A stretch of 64,000 nucleotides of DNA from Berghia stephanieae (GCA_034508935.3 CM067442.1:89939954-90003953), one strand, 5' to 3'; numbered from the stretch's first letter, positions 40,801-54,336 are shown. Notes: a model not told the origin generated them from the sequence alone. Made by a program: numbers and translations.

Positions 40801-43800
40801 TTCAAGTACAATATGAAAAGTTGCATGATTTGATAGCTAAATCAGGTTCACAACCAACTGAAGGAAATGCAAAGAAGGGCCAAGGAGTTTCAAAAAATGG
40901 GAAGAAGCTCTCCAAAAGTGACTCCAAATTGAGGCTTGACATGACAAATGACCTTAAACATTTAACTGCAGAGAAAGAAAGTTTGAAAGAAAAGGTGGCT
41001 GATTTAGAGAAGGAACTGTCTGAGACGAAAAAAGTGTTGGATGAGAGAACTGAAAGTATGGAGACCGATCATGATGAAAAGGTAAAGGATACTTTGGAAG
41101 TGCAAAGTGCCTTGAACTATAAAATGGATGAAATCCAGAAAGAAAAAGTGAATATTGAAGCTGAAAGAAATAGCCTTTTGCAAAAGAACAAGGAGCTTTT
41201 CGAAGAATATCAACGAGTTGTAGAAAAAAATAAGATTTTAGAGCTTAAGATTGAGGAATTTAGTTGTGCTGCTCAGGATGTTAGGGATGACCTGACAAAA
41301 TTACATGATGTAATAAAGGATCAAAATGAGAGTCTTGCCAGAAAGAAAAAGGAAATTGTTGTGAAGGCCAATGAAATTGACACTCTAAGAATAGATCTTG
41401 CAGAATTGTTCACAAAAATTCAAGAGAAGCAACAAGAAATTGATTCACTAACAGAAGTAGTTTCAAAATTAAAGAGGGAGTTAAAAGAATCAAATTCAAA
41501 TGCTGGTACTTTAGAGGATGTGGTCGAGGCTTTGAATTGTGATATGGCTGCTCTAGAAGATGAAAAATCATCCCTTGCCTCTAATCTTCAAAATGCTGAA
41601 GAAAAGATTAAAGAGCTACAAAATGAGGTCCAAACTGTGAAACAATCTATCAAAGAAACCAAGGAGGACAAAGATGTTAAGAAATTTGACTCAAAGGAAA
41701 ATGATGACCACCTGCTTGAATTGAGAACAGCTATTGAAATCTTGAAAAATGACAATGAAGAATTAAAAAAGATAAAAGAGTTAGACAGTGACCTTCGAAA
41801 AGATTTCAAAATTTCTCAAGAAGCTCTTGAAAATAAATCTATGGAATGTGAAGATCTCATTCTTCAAGTTGGGGAATTGAAAACTGAAATCGCAGAGTCA
41901 TTTCAAACTGTAAAATTGATTCAGGATAAATTATCTTCATCTGAGACTCAGCTGTCAGAATTTCAACTTGAAATAAAAGAGAAGAATAAAAAAATTTCAG
42001 TCTTGCTGGAAGAGCAAGAAAAAGACCGCATTGCCTTGGAAATTAAAGGTGAGGAAATCACAAAACTGACTGGACTGAAGGCAGACTTGAATAACCAGCT
42101 GGAATTGAAGAACGAAGAACTCATTCTGATTTGTGACGAAAAGGAATTATTATCACAACAAATTGCAGAGGAAGTGAAGAAATGTGAAATATTAACTTCA
42201 AGCAATGAATCACTTCTTTGCCAACTTGGAGAAAAGGAAGATGGGTTAAACAATGTCATTAAAAAATACAAAGACAGTTCTGAATCACTGGAAAGTATGA
42301 AAGTTTCTTTGACATCGCAATTAAAAGAAAAAGAGGATGAGGTATATCAATTGCTTCAATCACAGCAAAGTGCACAAAAACAAATCTCAGATACTGAAAA
42401 ACAAGTATCCAAACTTGAGAAGACAATACAGAGCAAAGATGATGAGTTACAAAAATTATCCACAAATCTATCGTTGGTTTGTGATGAACTACAACAGAGT
42501 AAGTCCAGTAAAGATGACACCTGTTTCAACATTCAGAAGCTTGAAAAAGACCTGTTGGACAAAGATACAAAACTTCAACAGATAAAAGATGAACACAAGA
42601 CAATGTTGTCACAAGTCATAGAGGTGGCAGAGAAATTAGAGGTGAGTTTTTTTTTTTCTATGTTCTGTGGATTTTTTAAATTTTAAATTAAATTTGACAC
42701 TCATTCAGTTAGTGTTATTATAATGAAATGATTAGACAAATAAAAAAGCAATTGTCTTAAACAATACATGGTAAAATTAGAGTCATTTATGAAAGGGTTG
42801 TAATATGATAAGCTTCAGTCATTCAACTCGAGCCCCACTTCTCTTTTGTCCAGTTCTTAGAGTACCTAGAGATTTTTGGGAATTTTTAAAAATCAAAAAG
42901 AGTTGTTTTCTTTTGATCACTCTAAAAGAAGCATGCATGCAGGCCTTCATAGTCTTATTTAACTGCTTCTGAGGGAGATTCCAAATGAAATATCAGGAAC
43001 ATATCAGAAATCTTACCAAAGCAGGTTGTATGTATTAATACTGTATTGCTCAAAATAATCTTTCATGGCCTGTCCACACTTCTGAATTCGGCCTGCCCAT
43101 TTTTTAAAGGCCACTTTTAAATTAATGTTGGGAATCCTTGCAAAACACGTATGGAAGATTTGCTACTAATGGTCTCCATACAAGTTCCTTCTTAGGATTT
43201 AGAGTAATGTAAACAGACAAAAGTCACCAGGTCAATGAAGCTTTTGATAACGTGTGTATTGATTACAAGTAACAGTATTGTTAGATATAAACATTGATTG
43301 ATATTTGTGCTGAATTCCTCCAAAATGTTTCATTTGTTTTGTTCATTATAATGCCAGATTAAGATTCTGAGTTGCTATTTAATGTTCAAGGTGTGCTCAA
43401 TTATTTATTCATTTATTTATTTATTTATCATTAACTGTATTTTGATTGACTATTTGATCATTGTTTTCATCAATTACCTGAGCATGGGATTAGTAACTTT
43501 TTCGTTCTTATTTCACACCTTTTATTATATCACCCAATGACGCAGGTAAGCTTGAATTCCAATTTTTAGGACTTGCTTTTCTTTTACTTTTCTCTAATCT
43601 CAAACCTTTGACAGTATTGTCAATTCAATAAGTAATAGATTACCAATTTCTGTTTTGCCCAGAGGGAAAAAGAAGAATTATCTGTCAAGCTTTTGGAGGC
43701 TCAAAGTACATCAGCTGGTCTAGAATCTGGCAAGGAGGTGAGTAGGATGCCATTTTACTTTTTTTTTTAGTGTATGCCCTCTAAAATCTGTTGTCCCACA

Positions 43801-44842
43801 AGCCTTGGGGTATGGAGCTCTTCTGTTATGTCAAGGCGATCTCTCTGGATGTTTAGCTATGAGACTGATTAAGAAGTGTGGATTTCAAAAGAGCTGGTCT
43901 ACCAACATAGACATTATTCGCCTTTTTAAAATTTTAAATATAGAAATATCATTCATTGTGTATTTTCCTTTTTTTTTTTTTTTTTGAGGGGGATGATGTC
44001 TTTCATTTTTAAGCTTAATTTTTTTTTATAATTCATTTTTTTTTCTTAACTTCAAAAACAATTCTCTCCTTTTTTCTTTTTTTTGTTTGTTTTTGTTTTA
44101 TTCTTTTTTTTCTCTTCTTCCCCCACCCTTTGTTTTGTTTAATTGCAAATTATTTGATGATAGATACAAATAGATAATAAATTGTAAAAACTAGGCTTAT
44201 ATGGAATATTACATATATAAAATAAGATGGTATAAGATTATTTTATCATTTGTTTATAACATCGTGCTGAAATATTAATTTAGATGGAAGGATTGATAGA
44301 TAGAGTGATATTGATAGATAAATGTATTGTAAGATTGATAAATGAATACAGTGGAACCTCCCGATAACGACATGCCACGGGACCGAGTTTTTATGTCGTT
44401 ATCCGGAGGTGTCGTTATTTAGAGGTTTCCAAGATGGCGGACAAAGTTGGCGTGGTAAGGCCCGCAGGACCAGTTTTTATTAACATTGACAAGACAAACA
44501 AAACATTGTAGTGTATATTCCTCTTAGAGAGTTCTTGTGCGTGTGTCTGGATGAGACTTTTAGGTGATCTGAACTGAGTACACTGATAGTGTGCTCCTGG
44601 AATCTACATCTGTTCCCTATTTAGACCATTCCCCTTTGTCCTACTTTTTCTTATGCCATTTCAATTGTAAATCTAGAATGTTTTTTACTCTCCAATTTTC
44701 TTCCTTTTTACTGGCGCTGATATGACATAGATGTGTCACAAGCGCTGTAAAACCCTTTAAAACAAGTGAGTTAGATAAAATTCCTCATCCTCTTCCTCCT
44801 CCTCCCACAAAAACACTACTACTACTACTGCTGCTACTACCA

Positions 44843-44892
<50 letters not shown>

Positions 44893-47800
44893 ACTACTAC
44901 TACTACTACTACCACTACTACTACTACTACTGCTGGTGGTTGGATGGGAGCATCACCCTTGAATCATATACCTATGATTTTCGCATGGGTGTACGCTCGA
45001 TAGTGATGTCGTTTCTTCTTCTCTTTACTAGCCTATCCTGCTTCTTTGGTTTGTGATTGTATTTTTGACAGGGGATATTTTTTTTTTCTGTAAATCTTCT
45101 GCCTGTTTGTTCTTGGTTATTTATAATTTAGCTTATGATATCTTTAGGTTATGATTTTGATTTACATTTGTACTATTTTTGTTAGATTGCTTGTTTTTTT
45201 GTTTCAGCAGTCTCTCATATAACCTCAATTGTGTTGGAAGAGACCTAAAGCAACAAACAAACAAACAAAAAAATACTACTACTACTACTACTACTACTAC
45301 TATCACCACATAATATCACATTTTCCAAGATTTTGTGCTTACTTGCTTACACTTACATTTATACCTTGGTTTTTATTAATGCATATCAGCCAAGATTCGT
45401 CCAAAAAAAGCTGCGTTCTCATTGGTTTCAAAAGCTGCGTTCTCATTGGTTCAAGCAGGAATCGTTTTTATAAACTTTGAGTACTCATACTCGGTATTTT
45501 TAGTATCAGATATCTCCGAAAACTGCCGAAAATCGCCAAAATGATGTCGTTATTCGGAGGTTTTATCAAAAAGTGCGTCGTTATCTGGAGGTTTTCTTTA
45601 CTGATCTTAAATAGAAAAAAAATCGGGACCACGGGTCAATGTCGTTATCAGGAGGTTGTCGTTATTCGGAGGTGTCGTAATCGAGAGGTTCCACTGTACG
45701 TAGATAAGATAGGAAGATAGATAGAGATAGATGCTGTTGGATATAGTGAAATTTAGGTTAACAGACAATTGGTCAGAGAAAATGATGCCATATATAGATT
45801 GGTAAAAAGAGAAGGAGAGAGAGAGAGAGAGAGATGCATAAACTATGTTTCAAAAGTACTCAAAAATTGACCAATTTGTTTACAACTTCCACCGATTGTT
45901 TAAAATTTCTGAAAAATAAAGTTTAATTTTTGCAATTTTTCAGAAATGTTGTGGGTGCAGTGTGGAAAACAGCAAATGCTGCATCCCCTTTTTGGCTAAA
46001 AGAATGCAAAAAGCATCAGGGTCAGATATTTATTATTGAGACAGATATTAATTGATTTTCATTCTCCTTATTTTTTATTTTATTTTTGAAAACAGATTCT
46101 GATAAAGTGGGAGCAACGATGTAAAGAACTGGATTCCAATTTAAAGATGGAGCGTAGAAAGTGTCAGGGATTGACTGAGCAAATCAATGCTCTGAAAGCA
46201 TCTGAAACTTATGGGGGCCATAAAGAGATTGAGGTAAATTTCATTCAGGATTGTCATTTGAAGCAATTATTGTAGGTCATGAAATGTATTAACTCCCTTT
46301 TGACAATGTCCTTACTTTGTGTAGTTATTACTCCTCCCACCCTCCTTAAATGTCAATTGTTAGTCTTATAAATCTATATAATATAATTTAAAGAAAAAAT
46401 ACTTTTAGGTTCAAATCTTGATTCCTGAAGAAATATCCTTTCACTTCCTAAGGTCAAACCAAACCAGTTACAGACAATTTTGAGTTTATACAAATAAACA
46501 GTTTGGTGACATGTTAAATTATTTTCAGTCAGTCTCATTCTCAAAAAAATTTATACAGAATCTATAATTAAACTTAGAGTAGGGGCTGGGTGACTCCTGA
46601 TTCTGATTAGTTAATTCATGAAAAGTGTTTGAGCATTATACTATGTTGCACCTCAGGCTGTCTTTTCTGATCATAGGGATTGTTAGTACGTCTTTTGAAG
46701 TACAGTTAATAGTCACTATTAGTGGTAGTAGTGGTTGCACTGGCCTTGGGAGGAGGGTGGGTCATTAGTCTTGGGGTGAGTGTAGGAGGATGGTAAAATT
46801 TAACCATTGCATTATTCAAACTCCCTTTTGTTCTGAAGTACACATACTTATTTGATGAGGGGTGTGTGAAAGGTGATGATGGGATTTTTTCTCCTCTCCA
46901 TTGTTTTCCAGTTCCATTGTATTAGTCCCTTTAAAGGAAGAACTAATCTAAGAAAGGTGTCAGTCAGTAAGCAAGATGGGTTAAATTCCTGCTCAAGGGA
47001 AACGGAAGGCATGCTTGAACCTGGGTCCAATGAATATTGATGCAATGTCTTATGCACTCACCCTTTCAAAGTTTTATTCTTCACTTTATAATGACCTGTC
47101 ATCATTTAATATCCCCCAAAATGTTTTTTGCCGTTATTGATAATCCTTTTATTCTTTGCTTTTATGACAACTTAGAAGAAGTTGCTGTATATTAAATTTG
47201 TTTTTTTTTAATTGTTTAATTTACAGGTCTTGGTTTTTATAAACAGACTATATAACATTCTTTATCTTTTTTTCCATATAATCATGACATGGAATATCAG
47301 AGAAAACTTTATTCTTTTTTATGATTGTCTTTTATTGACAGAAGTTGAAATCTGAACTCAACGATGTGAAAAAAGATAGGGATTGTATGAGAGATGAAAG
47401 GCAGCAAATTTTCCAAAAAGCCAAAGAACACAAGGATAAGGCTGAACTTCTCACTTGTCGTATCCGTGTTTTGAGTAAGTATATGTGTGGCTGGCTGAGA
47501 AAACCTGGAAGATTGACCAAATTTCACAAATTGATTCATTTAAGCTTTGCTGTAGACCACATCTTCCTGATCATTTATCACTTAAAATTTTCTTTCTATG
47601 CTTTTTATTTTTTAAAATAAAACTTGTTGCTATGGGAACCAGTATAAACAGATAAAATTGAGTTAAGACTTTTTGCTTTTATCTCTTATTGAAAAAACGA
47701 TTGTCATCAAGAATACTGCATTTTTACATTATCGGATAGACTAAACACTCTAGATGAAATATAATAAAAAATAAAGTATTTTTCTTCTAAAAGAGTTTTT

Positions 47801-50419
47801 TTCTCTTGAATTTCAGATAGAAACATTCATATTTTTCCTCGATCTGCTCGGAAATCCGACAAAATTCTTTAGTTTTCAAGATATTTGATTGCTATTTCAT
47901 ACATATCACGATCAGCTAATAAATAAATCTTATATAAGTGTCATATTTACCCAGACATAAGCATAATCATGTTATGTTTCATCATCTGTAGGCAAAATGC
48001 TGAGGTCCATTGTCGAGCTAGAATGGTCAAAAGTGAAAAGTAGTCAATCATAACAATGATCAGTCTCGTCACTGAAACACTTGAAAGTTAAAGTATATGT
48101 TTAAAAAAAGAGATTGCTGTGACTGTGATGCTTACCTGAATTATCTAGATCTTTATCATCTTGAGTGAGAGCGTTTAAGTGTTTATATGGTAATCCACTT
48201 TGTATGCTATAATTACACTTGAGTGTTGGAGTTAAAAGTAATTTAGCTAAAACTAATCACCCCGTGTCATGGAGGTCAAGTATTATTTGCTCCTTTTTGA
48301 ATAGTCTTTTCAGCTTCACAATATTTTTCTTCTCCATTCTGCAGCTCACATGCTGAAAAAGCAAGGAAAAGGCTGCAGTAAAACACAGACCCCAGATGAT
48401 AAAGCTGATGATAATTGTTCGAACAATGAGAAAGTAATGCCCAAAAGTGATAATGCTTTTGAAACTAATGAAAATCGCTGTCATTCTAAAACTGATATTG
48501 TTAACAAGTCTCCGTCCAAAGCTACCTTATTTGCACAAGACTCAAAAGAGAAACAAGACAAAGATAAAAGTGAAATTGTTCATGCAAACTCTGTAGTTGA
48601 CGAGAATGTTAAAAATGCTGAAGCAAAAACTTCTACATCTTTAAATTTCTCTCCGTCCATTCAAAGAAAGGAGTTGGCTTCTCCACCCAGTAAGAAATTA
48701 TCACCTTTGTCCCTTCGTAAAAGAACTTCAAAATTGTCTTCACCTTCCTCTTCTCAAGTATCAACAAATAGTAAAAAAGAAGATGAAAGAGAGAAAATTG
48801 CATCAGAAGTAAATATTGCGAAAATGCCAAAGAACACTGAAGATCCAATTTCTTCTCCAAAGCCTTGTGAAAAGCGAATATCAACTAGAAAAAGAAATTC
48901 ATCACAGTCTTCGCAATCATCAATATCTAAAGAAGATTTGTGTCATGGTGATGCTCAGACCAATCTAATAAATGAACAACCAGAGCCTGTCAGTCGGGTC
49001 ACAAGAAGTTCTCTCAGGAAAAGAGAATCAACAGAATCTTTGCCCTTAGTTGTAGATAGCAAGAAATCAAGAGTCATCTATGAAGGTAAAGGAACTTAAT
49101 TTATCTTCTAGATTTATTTCATGATTACCATTTAGCGATAAACCTTGTTTTAGTTTTCTAGTAATTAGAAAATTGAATGTCTTGACAAAAATTTCCTTAA
49201 TCTTTAGTTACATATTGTGTTTTGAGATGAATGGGCATAAATAAAATATTATACTAACAGCATAATTGGAAATATATTGAATTCAGGAACTAAGTTTATT
49301 ATTGTCAAGAATGGCATGTGGAAATACAATTAATTTAAAATCAAATTTGATGTTAAAAACTTTTGTCCTTGTTTGTATACTACCCTGACACGCAGTTAAA
49401 CGTGTAATGCATCATTTTTATGGAAGAGGATTGCGGTAGAAAATAGATAATCCATTATTAGATTTTTATGGGGTTGGGGAGGGGGTGAGGATTTGGTCAA
49501 ACTCATATTTTTTCCCCTGTAGATCTATTTAAAAGAGAAAATGGGGGGAAATATTATTTCACTCAGAAATGAAATTATTTCTTAATTGAACTCAACATCT
49601 TTTCTAAAGTATTAAAAAATAACATAGCATGAAAACGAGGATGGGAATAATGTAATTGGTGTGATATAGATTTCATTGTTTCTTTGGGTGTGTTCTTTAT
49701 ACTATATTGGGTATGAAATATTTTATTATTAATTTTATTTTAAACTTCAACATGATGATGAATCCATGATTATAAGATTTCAAAGCCTCGAAATGGTAGA
49801 AACTTTTTTTTAATCCTGGGCATCCCTGTAAGACCCCATTTCACAAATCGAAGATCTATGATTTTGTTTCCATTTTATTTACTTTCCATAAGATTGCAAG
49901 TAAATCTCCTTTCAGATCCCATGTCATGGTTAGAAGGTCCATCAAAACAGGCAAAGCCTGAACAATCACTGACAGAGGTGAAAAACAGCAAATCGTCCAC
50001 GACTTGTGAAATGTCTGGGCCATCCACAAGATCAAAAGTCAAAGAGGTAAATTAAAAAGTAGTTATTTCTTCATCCTCATCATCATCATCATTATCATTA
50101 TCCAGGGGTGATAATCTTCTAGGGATACTCGGAATTCTGGGATTTTCTTAGGTGGCTTCACCGTAGACCCATTGAAAAATCACCATCATGTCTTGTGTCA
50201 AATTTTGACACTGGTGTGTCAAATTTTGACACTGGTGCTCAGTTGCATGAATTTTAGTGACACATGCGTTATAATGACGTCAGCCTAGACAGGTTGGGAC
50301 CACATGTCAATTGTGACACAAGACCAGAGGTGACCTTGGATGAGAAGATGTTGAGTAGGGGATTGGGCCATAAAAAAAAAAAGAAAATCAATTCATAACT
50401 CACTCTGGCAGAGTCATCT

Positions 50420-50455
<36 letters not shown>

Positions 50456-50561
50456 TTCTCTCTGTCTCTCTCCCCTTTCTCTCTGTCTCTCTCTCTCCCT
50501 TTCTCTCTCTCTCTCTCTCTCTACCCCTCTCTCTCTCTATCCTTTTCTCTGTCTCTCTCTC

Positions 50562-50628
<67 letters not shown>

Positions 50629-51427
50629 TTTTTTTTTTTTTCTTTTTTTTATAAACTGCATAGTCACAAGATTGCAGTAACAAAGGTATTGTAGTGTGCT
50701 TTGTAAAGATAAAACAAATACTTTTGGTCAAAAATTTATCATGTTCTCTTAATGTAGTGAGCGGTATGATTAATGTTATGATCCTTCAAACTTTTCGTTG
50801 GGAAAGGACAATTCAGTAAATATTTACAAAGAAGTGTATTATTTTAATGTGTTGATGACCTGCTCTGAGCACTTCTTCGCGCTCAACAAATACAATGTAT
50901 TATTGTTATAATGTTACGTAGCTGTGATATAGTAATATATTTTGATATGAGTTGGCCCAATGAACCTATACATTTTCCTCTTTTTTGACAAATTGTCATT
51001 ATCATCACTGATTATGATGATGATCATCATCATCAGCATTTTCATCTCCACCACCTTTTTGGATGCCCAGACTATTAATCAAGTAAACACATAATGTAAC
51101 CGGCAAAAATAAAGTAGTATTTTTAAATGATCATGTAACCTAATTTTCTTAATATCTGATTAATTCCTCTACACATTGATGTTCCATTAAGTAAGGATTA
51201 AAGGAAATTTCCCTATGAATTTATAACATCTATTAAGACATTGATTTTATTTCCTCTTTTACTATCAGACCACAAGCAAAGTATTAAATCCAATCACAAA
51301 CAGTCCTGTCAAAGAAAGCCAACATCAACCCAAGGGATTTCTTCGTAAGACCAATAGATATTCAGAAAGAAAAGCTCTAGCCAATCAAGGAAAAGATGAA
51401 GCTGCCCAAAACTGTAATACTCAGTGA
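34821..51427 (+). CDS. Giant coiled-coil protein (3065 residues), identity unknown
   Basis: Seven exons: 34821-42641, 43663-43737, 46096-46233, 47342-47474, 48345-49085, 49916-50046 and 51269-51427. All have GT-AG borders and matching phases. The ATG follows an in-frame TAG. Residues about 40-2720 are almost continuous heptad-type coiled coil rich in Glu, Lys, Leu and Gln; Pro and Gly are rare. Residues about 130-1000 hold eight repeats built around KHDEVVLLCEKHKSENSLL at 35-40-kDa... spacing of 105-125 residues. The C-terminus, from about 2723, is Ser/Lys-rich, disordered and basic, with LSLRKRTSK, ISTRKRNSS and SSLRKREST, perhaps phosphorylated or microtubule- or DNA-binding. There is no kinesin motor, membrane segment or GRIP domain. 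CENP-E/F, NuMA or golgin relatives share this build, but none is identified by sequence. Confidence 0.88.
36114..37740 (+). repeat. 666-bp in-frame tandem duplication in the coiled-coil exon
   Basis: A 222-codon unit appears twice nearly identically (about 36118-36783 and 36784-37449) and is followed by most of a third copy. Only a handful of substitutions separate the second copy from its neighbours (for example EKTSK versus ENTSK, KEASI versus KETSI). Each unit contains two of the older, roughly 110-residue repeats. The length is a multiple of three, so the frame is kept. Confidence 0.95.
44500..44766 (+). mobile_element. SINE-A, 5'-truncated copy
   Basis: It matches the 3' half of the family seen at 53.8-60.2 kb, ending in the hairpin GGCGCT...AGCGCT and TAAAACCCTTTAAAACAAG. 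5' truncation is typical of target-primed insertion. Confidence 0.8.
44814..44934. repeat. (ACT)n microsatellite
   Basis: ACT repeats with a few interruptions resume after SINE-B at 45276-45302, so SINE-B landed inside a pre-existing tract. Confidence 0.95.
44935..45275 (+). mobile_element. SINE-B, copy 1, inserted in an (ACT)n tract
   Basis: It starts GGTGGTTGGATGGGAGCATC and ends GAGACCTAAAGCAACAAACA with an ACAA-type tail. Nearly identical to the copy at 52856-53191. The 3' hairpin has stem GTCTCT/AGAGAC. Confidence 0.85.
50140..51065. repeat. Dispersed repeat with long (CT)n, in intron 6 of the coiled-coil gene
   Basis: The left part (AAAATCACCATCATGTCTTG and TGTCAAATTTTGACACTGGTG-type words, the latter in tandem) matches the hAT-like element at about 55363. 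A CT-rich block at 50423-50620 follows, then a T run. The right part (TTTTTGACAAATTGTCATTA) matches about 55791. Both copies share order, so this is a diverged relative of the 55.0-56.7 kb element. Its ends were not defined. Confidence 0.6.
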
Positions 51428-52841
51428 TTTTATTGACTGTAATCGCCATTTGCCACATGATAATCTCTTTGTTGTTTAATGTTATCTAACAGTAGCTCTT
51501 GGTATAGCCAAATAACACATAATGGTATTAATGTTATCTCACATTAGCAACTGCAGAACTATTGTACACTGATCACATGCCTTTTAAAAGTTTGATTAGG
51601 AAATCTTTTTTTCATATATTGTTCGATAACAAGGACTTTTCAAAGACTGCCAAAATTTGAAATTGAAAAGACTCAACTCCTATTTTGTTGTCGCTTTGAC
51701 AGTTTAGGTCAATAAGCAGTTAAAAAAAAAAAATCAAACTTTATTATAAGATAGTAGATTCTGGACTTTCACCATTATAACTTTATGGTAATATATTGTC
51801 TGACAAATTAGGTCCACCTCTCAAACAAAGCTACTGGGGCCCAAATGGACACAACCCAAACTTAAGTGCCAAACATGAATAGCCTCTGACCCATTTTTAA
51901 TCTACAACTAATATATTTGGGCTGTGTTTTCTATTCTTTTTGAAAAAAAAAAATGAGGTTGGGGGTTAACATTCTTCCACGCAGCCCATGTTAAACGTCT
52001 GCCAGCGAGCACAGAATTACTGGCAAATCTAAAAAATTATAAAACTGTTACAGATTGATGTATAAGTAACATGCAAACCTTTTTAAAGAAATAAGGTAAT
52101 TCTATCACCCGTTGACTCACAGGGCTATTTAGAATACCTGCTAGGGCATAATGATAGATCCTTAATTTGACCACGGCCTTGGGAATCGCCATCTGGCCAC
52201 CCTGTTGCCAGATTCATTTGCACCAACCCACAGACTTTATTACTGGACCCATTTCGATCGTTGAATGCTCAAAAGATTTGTCTTGATCTGTGTTGATTTC
52301 CTCAATCCAGTATTATAATCAAATTAATAGATGAGTGCCGGTTCATGATAGTCTTTATTTCCCTGCACTAGTATATCAAAAAAGGAATTATGGGAAACAT
52401 TGGAGATATTAAGCTTTGATCTGTTTTGTAGTTTAATTTCACTTTGGAGATTGGGTTGGGGTAAAAAAGAAAAAGGAGGAGGAGAGTGGTATACAACTAT
52501 GCACATAATACACATCGGCGGTTGGAAAACCATGATGTAACTTGATGTATCGGTTTAATGCTCAAAGCCTACACAGATAAGTTGTTTAATGTCCATGTAT
52601 CTATGAAAATACCTATTAATCAAATACATATATATTTTGTTTACTAAAAATGTTGACATACCCTCAATGTTGAAATCTTTTTTATGCTTCTTACAGTATA
52701 TAATTTGGTCTACAGTTTTTGTAGATTTTTACTTAATATTCATTTTTATTGATCATTTTGATTTTTTTCCTACTTTTGTTTCTGTTTGGTTTTAATAATC
52801 ATGCTGTATGGCTGCCATTGTTATTCATTATGATCAATTAC
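51428..52841. other. 3' flank of the coiled-coil gene
   Basis: It probably begins with the 3' untranslated region. No second gene is seen; the short frames have no domain. No polyadenylation site was assigned. Confidence 0.5.
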
Positions 52842-53205
52842 CATCCATCGTTTTGCGGGTGGTTGGATGGGAGCATCACCATTGAATCATATACCTATGA
52901 TGTTCCCATGGGTGTACGATCCGATAGTGATGTCGTTTCTTCTTCTCTTTACTAGCCTATCCTGCTTCTTTGGTTTGTGATTGTATTTTTGACAGGGGAT
53001 TTTTTTTTTTTCTGTAAATCTTCTGCCTTTTTGTTCTTGGTTATTTATAATTTAGCTTATGATATCTTTAGGTTATGATTTTGATTTACATTTGTACTAT
53101 TTTTGTTAGATTGCTTGTTTTTTTTGTTTCAGCAGTCTCTCATATAACCTCAATTGTGTTGGAAGAGACCTAAAGCAACAAACAAACAAAACATCCATCG
53201 TTTTG
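52842..53205 (+). mobile_element. SINE-B, copy 2, with 14-bp target-site duplication
   Basis: The element at 52856-53191 is flanked by CATCCATCGTTTTG at 52842-52855 and 53192-53205. It is a 336-bp, non-coding retroposon with an ACAAACAAAC tail. The 3' hairpin stem is GTCTCT/AGAGAC around a loop containing ATATAACCTCAATTGTGTTG. The perfect duplication proves retroposition and suggests recent insertion. Confidence 0.93.
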
Positions 53206-53773
53206 ACATGTCATTCAACCTTTTTCACCTATCTATGACTTTAGTTGAGTTATGGGATAGGGTTTTTTATTTTCCACTTCCAGGTTACTTTCTGCATTTA
53301 ATTGTCTTTGCTGAGAGGGGAAACAATGAAATGTAAAGTTCCCTATATGAGGTATATTATCATTGTAGCCATCCTCCTATAATGCACTGTTTTAGTTTTT
53401 AGTTTTTAATATATATTCTGTGAGCATTTGCGTGTATCCCTCTGCAGTGCATTGAATTTTCCTGAGACAGGGAAACAGACTCCCTTGGGCCAATGGTGAG
53501 TCTCTTTTTCTGGATGGCCACTCCTGGGAAAATTGGCCACATTGTGGTCTGAAAGCAATGTATCTACTAATCACATATTGTGAGACATCCATCATTCTGC
53601 TGTGTACACCCAGTATCCAGCATTCCTATGTACCGAAGACGGTTCAACAAATATGAATTTGACAAGCAGAACATTTTAAAGAGTCACATGTGATGTGTGT
53701 TGTAAACAAAGGGGGATAACCCACAAGTTATACACCTTTGGGCTTTAAGCAATAACCACATGGGCGAGAAGTT
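53206..53773. other. Non-coding stretch, no gene seen
   Basis: No recognisable coding sequence. Short frames only. Confidence 0.45.
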
Positions 53774-54336
53774 TATCTAGAGTACTGAGTGGGGATCCTG
53801 ACCTCCCATAGTGGGCAGGGAGGTACATGCTCTGTCTTCTATCCCCCCATACCCGTTTCCCAATTGTGTCCTGTCATTGTCTTGGAATGAGATTACTTAG
53901 TTTTGTCCTGATCCTTGTCGGAGCTCCTTGGCTGGGAGGGAAACAGTCGAATGTATAGTTATAGTTTTGGGAGATGATATTTTTTTCCTTGTAAATCATC
54001 TCTCTGTTATGCATTGTATTATGTTTAGTTTACACATTATATAATATAATTGGTAAACATTTTAGTGTATTCCTCTTAGTTGGGACCTGTGCTTGTGTCT
54101 GGATGAGACTTTTAGGTGATCTCAAACTAAGTACATTGGTGGTATGCTCTTGGAATCTACATCTGATCCCTATTTGTTCCCAGTTCCCCTATGTCTTACT
54201 TTTTCTTGGGTGCTTTAATTGTAATTCTATAACTCTTTACTATCCCATTTTCTTCCTTTTTACTGGCGCTGATATAACCTAAATGTGTTGCAAGCGCTGT
54301 AAAACCCATAAAACAAAAATATCTAGAGTAGTGAGT
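53774..54336 (+). mobile_element. SINE-A, full-length copy, 17-bp target-site duplication
   Basis: The element at 53791-54319 (529 bp) starts GGGGATCCTGACCTCCCATA and ends in the hairpin GGCGCT...AGCGCT and an A-rich tail. The flanks TATCTAGAGTACTGAGT (53774-53790) and TATCTAGAGTAGTGAGT (54320-54336) differ at one base. Non-coding. Confidence 0.92.

Larger units (their letters stand above)
44349..45696. mobile_element. Tigger/pogo-like MITE in intron 2 of the coiled-coil gene
   Basis: It begins CAGTGGAACCTCCCGATAAC and ends GAGAGGTTCCACTG, flanked by TA on both sides. Repeated TGTCGTTAT(C/T)CGGAGGT words lie inside each end. CAGTGGAACCTC ends are typical of Tigger-type pogo elements. It contains no transposase. 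It has itself received a truncated SINE-A, a SINE-B and a trinucleotide tract. Confidence 0.88.

Noticed and set aside
34821-42641. CENP-E (kinesin) identity for the coiled-coil gene
   Set aside because: No motor domain is in the window, and the C-terminal tail has no motif I can match; coiled-coil similarity alone is not evidence.
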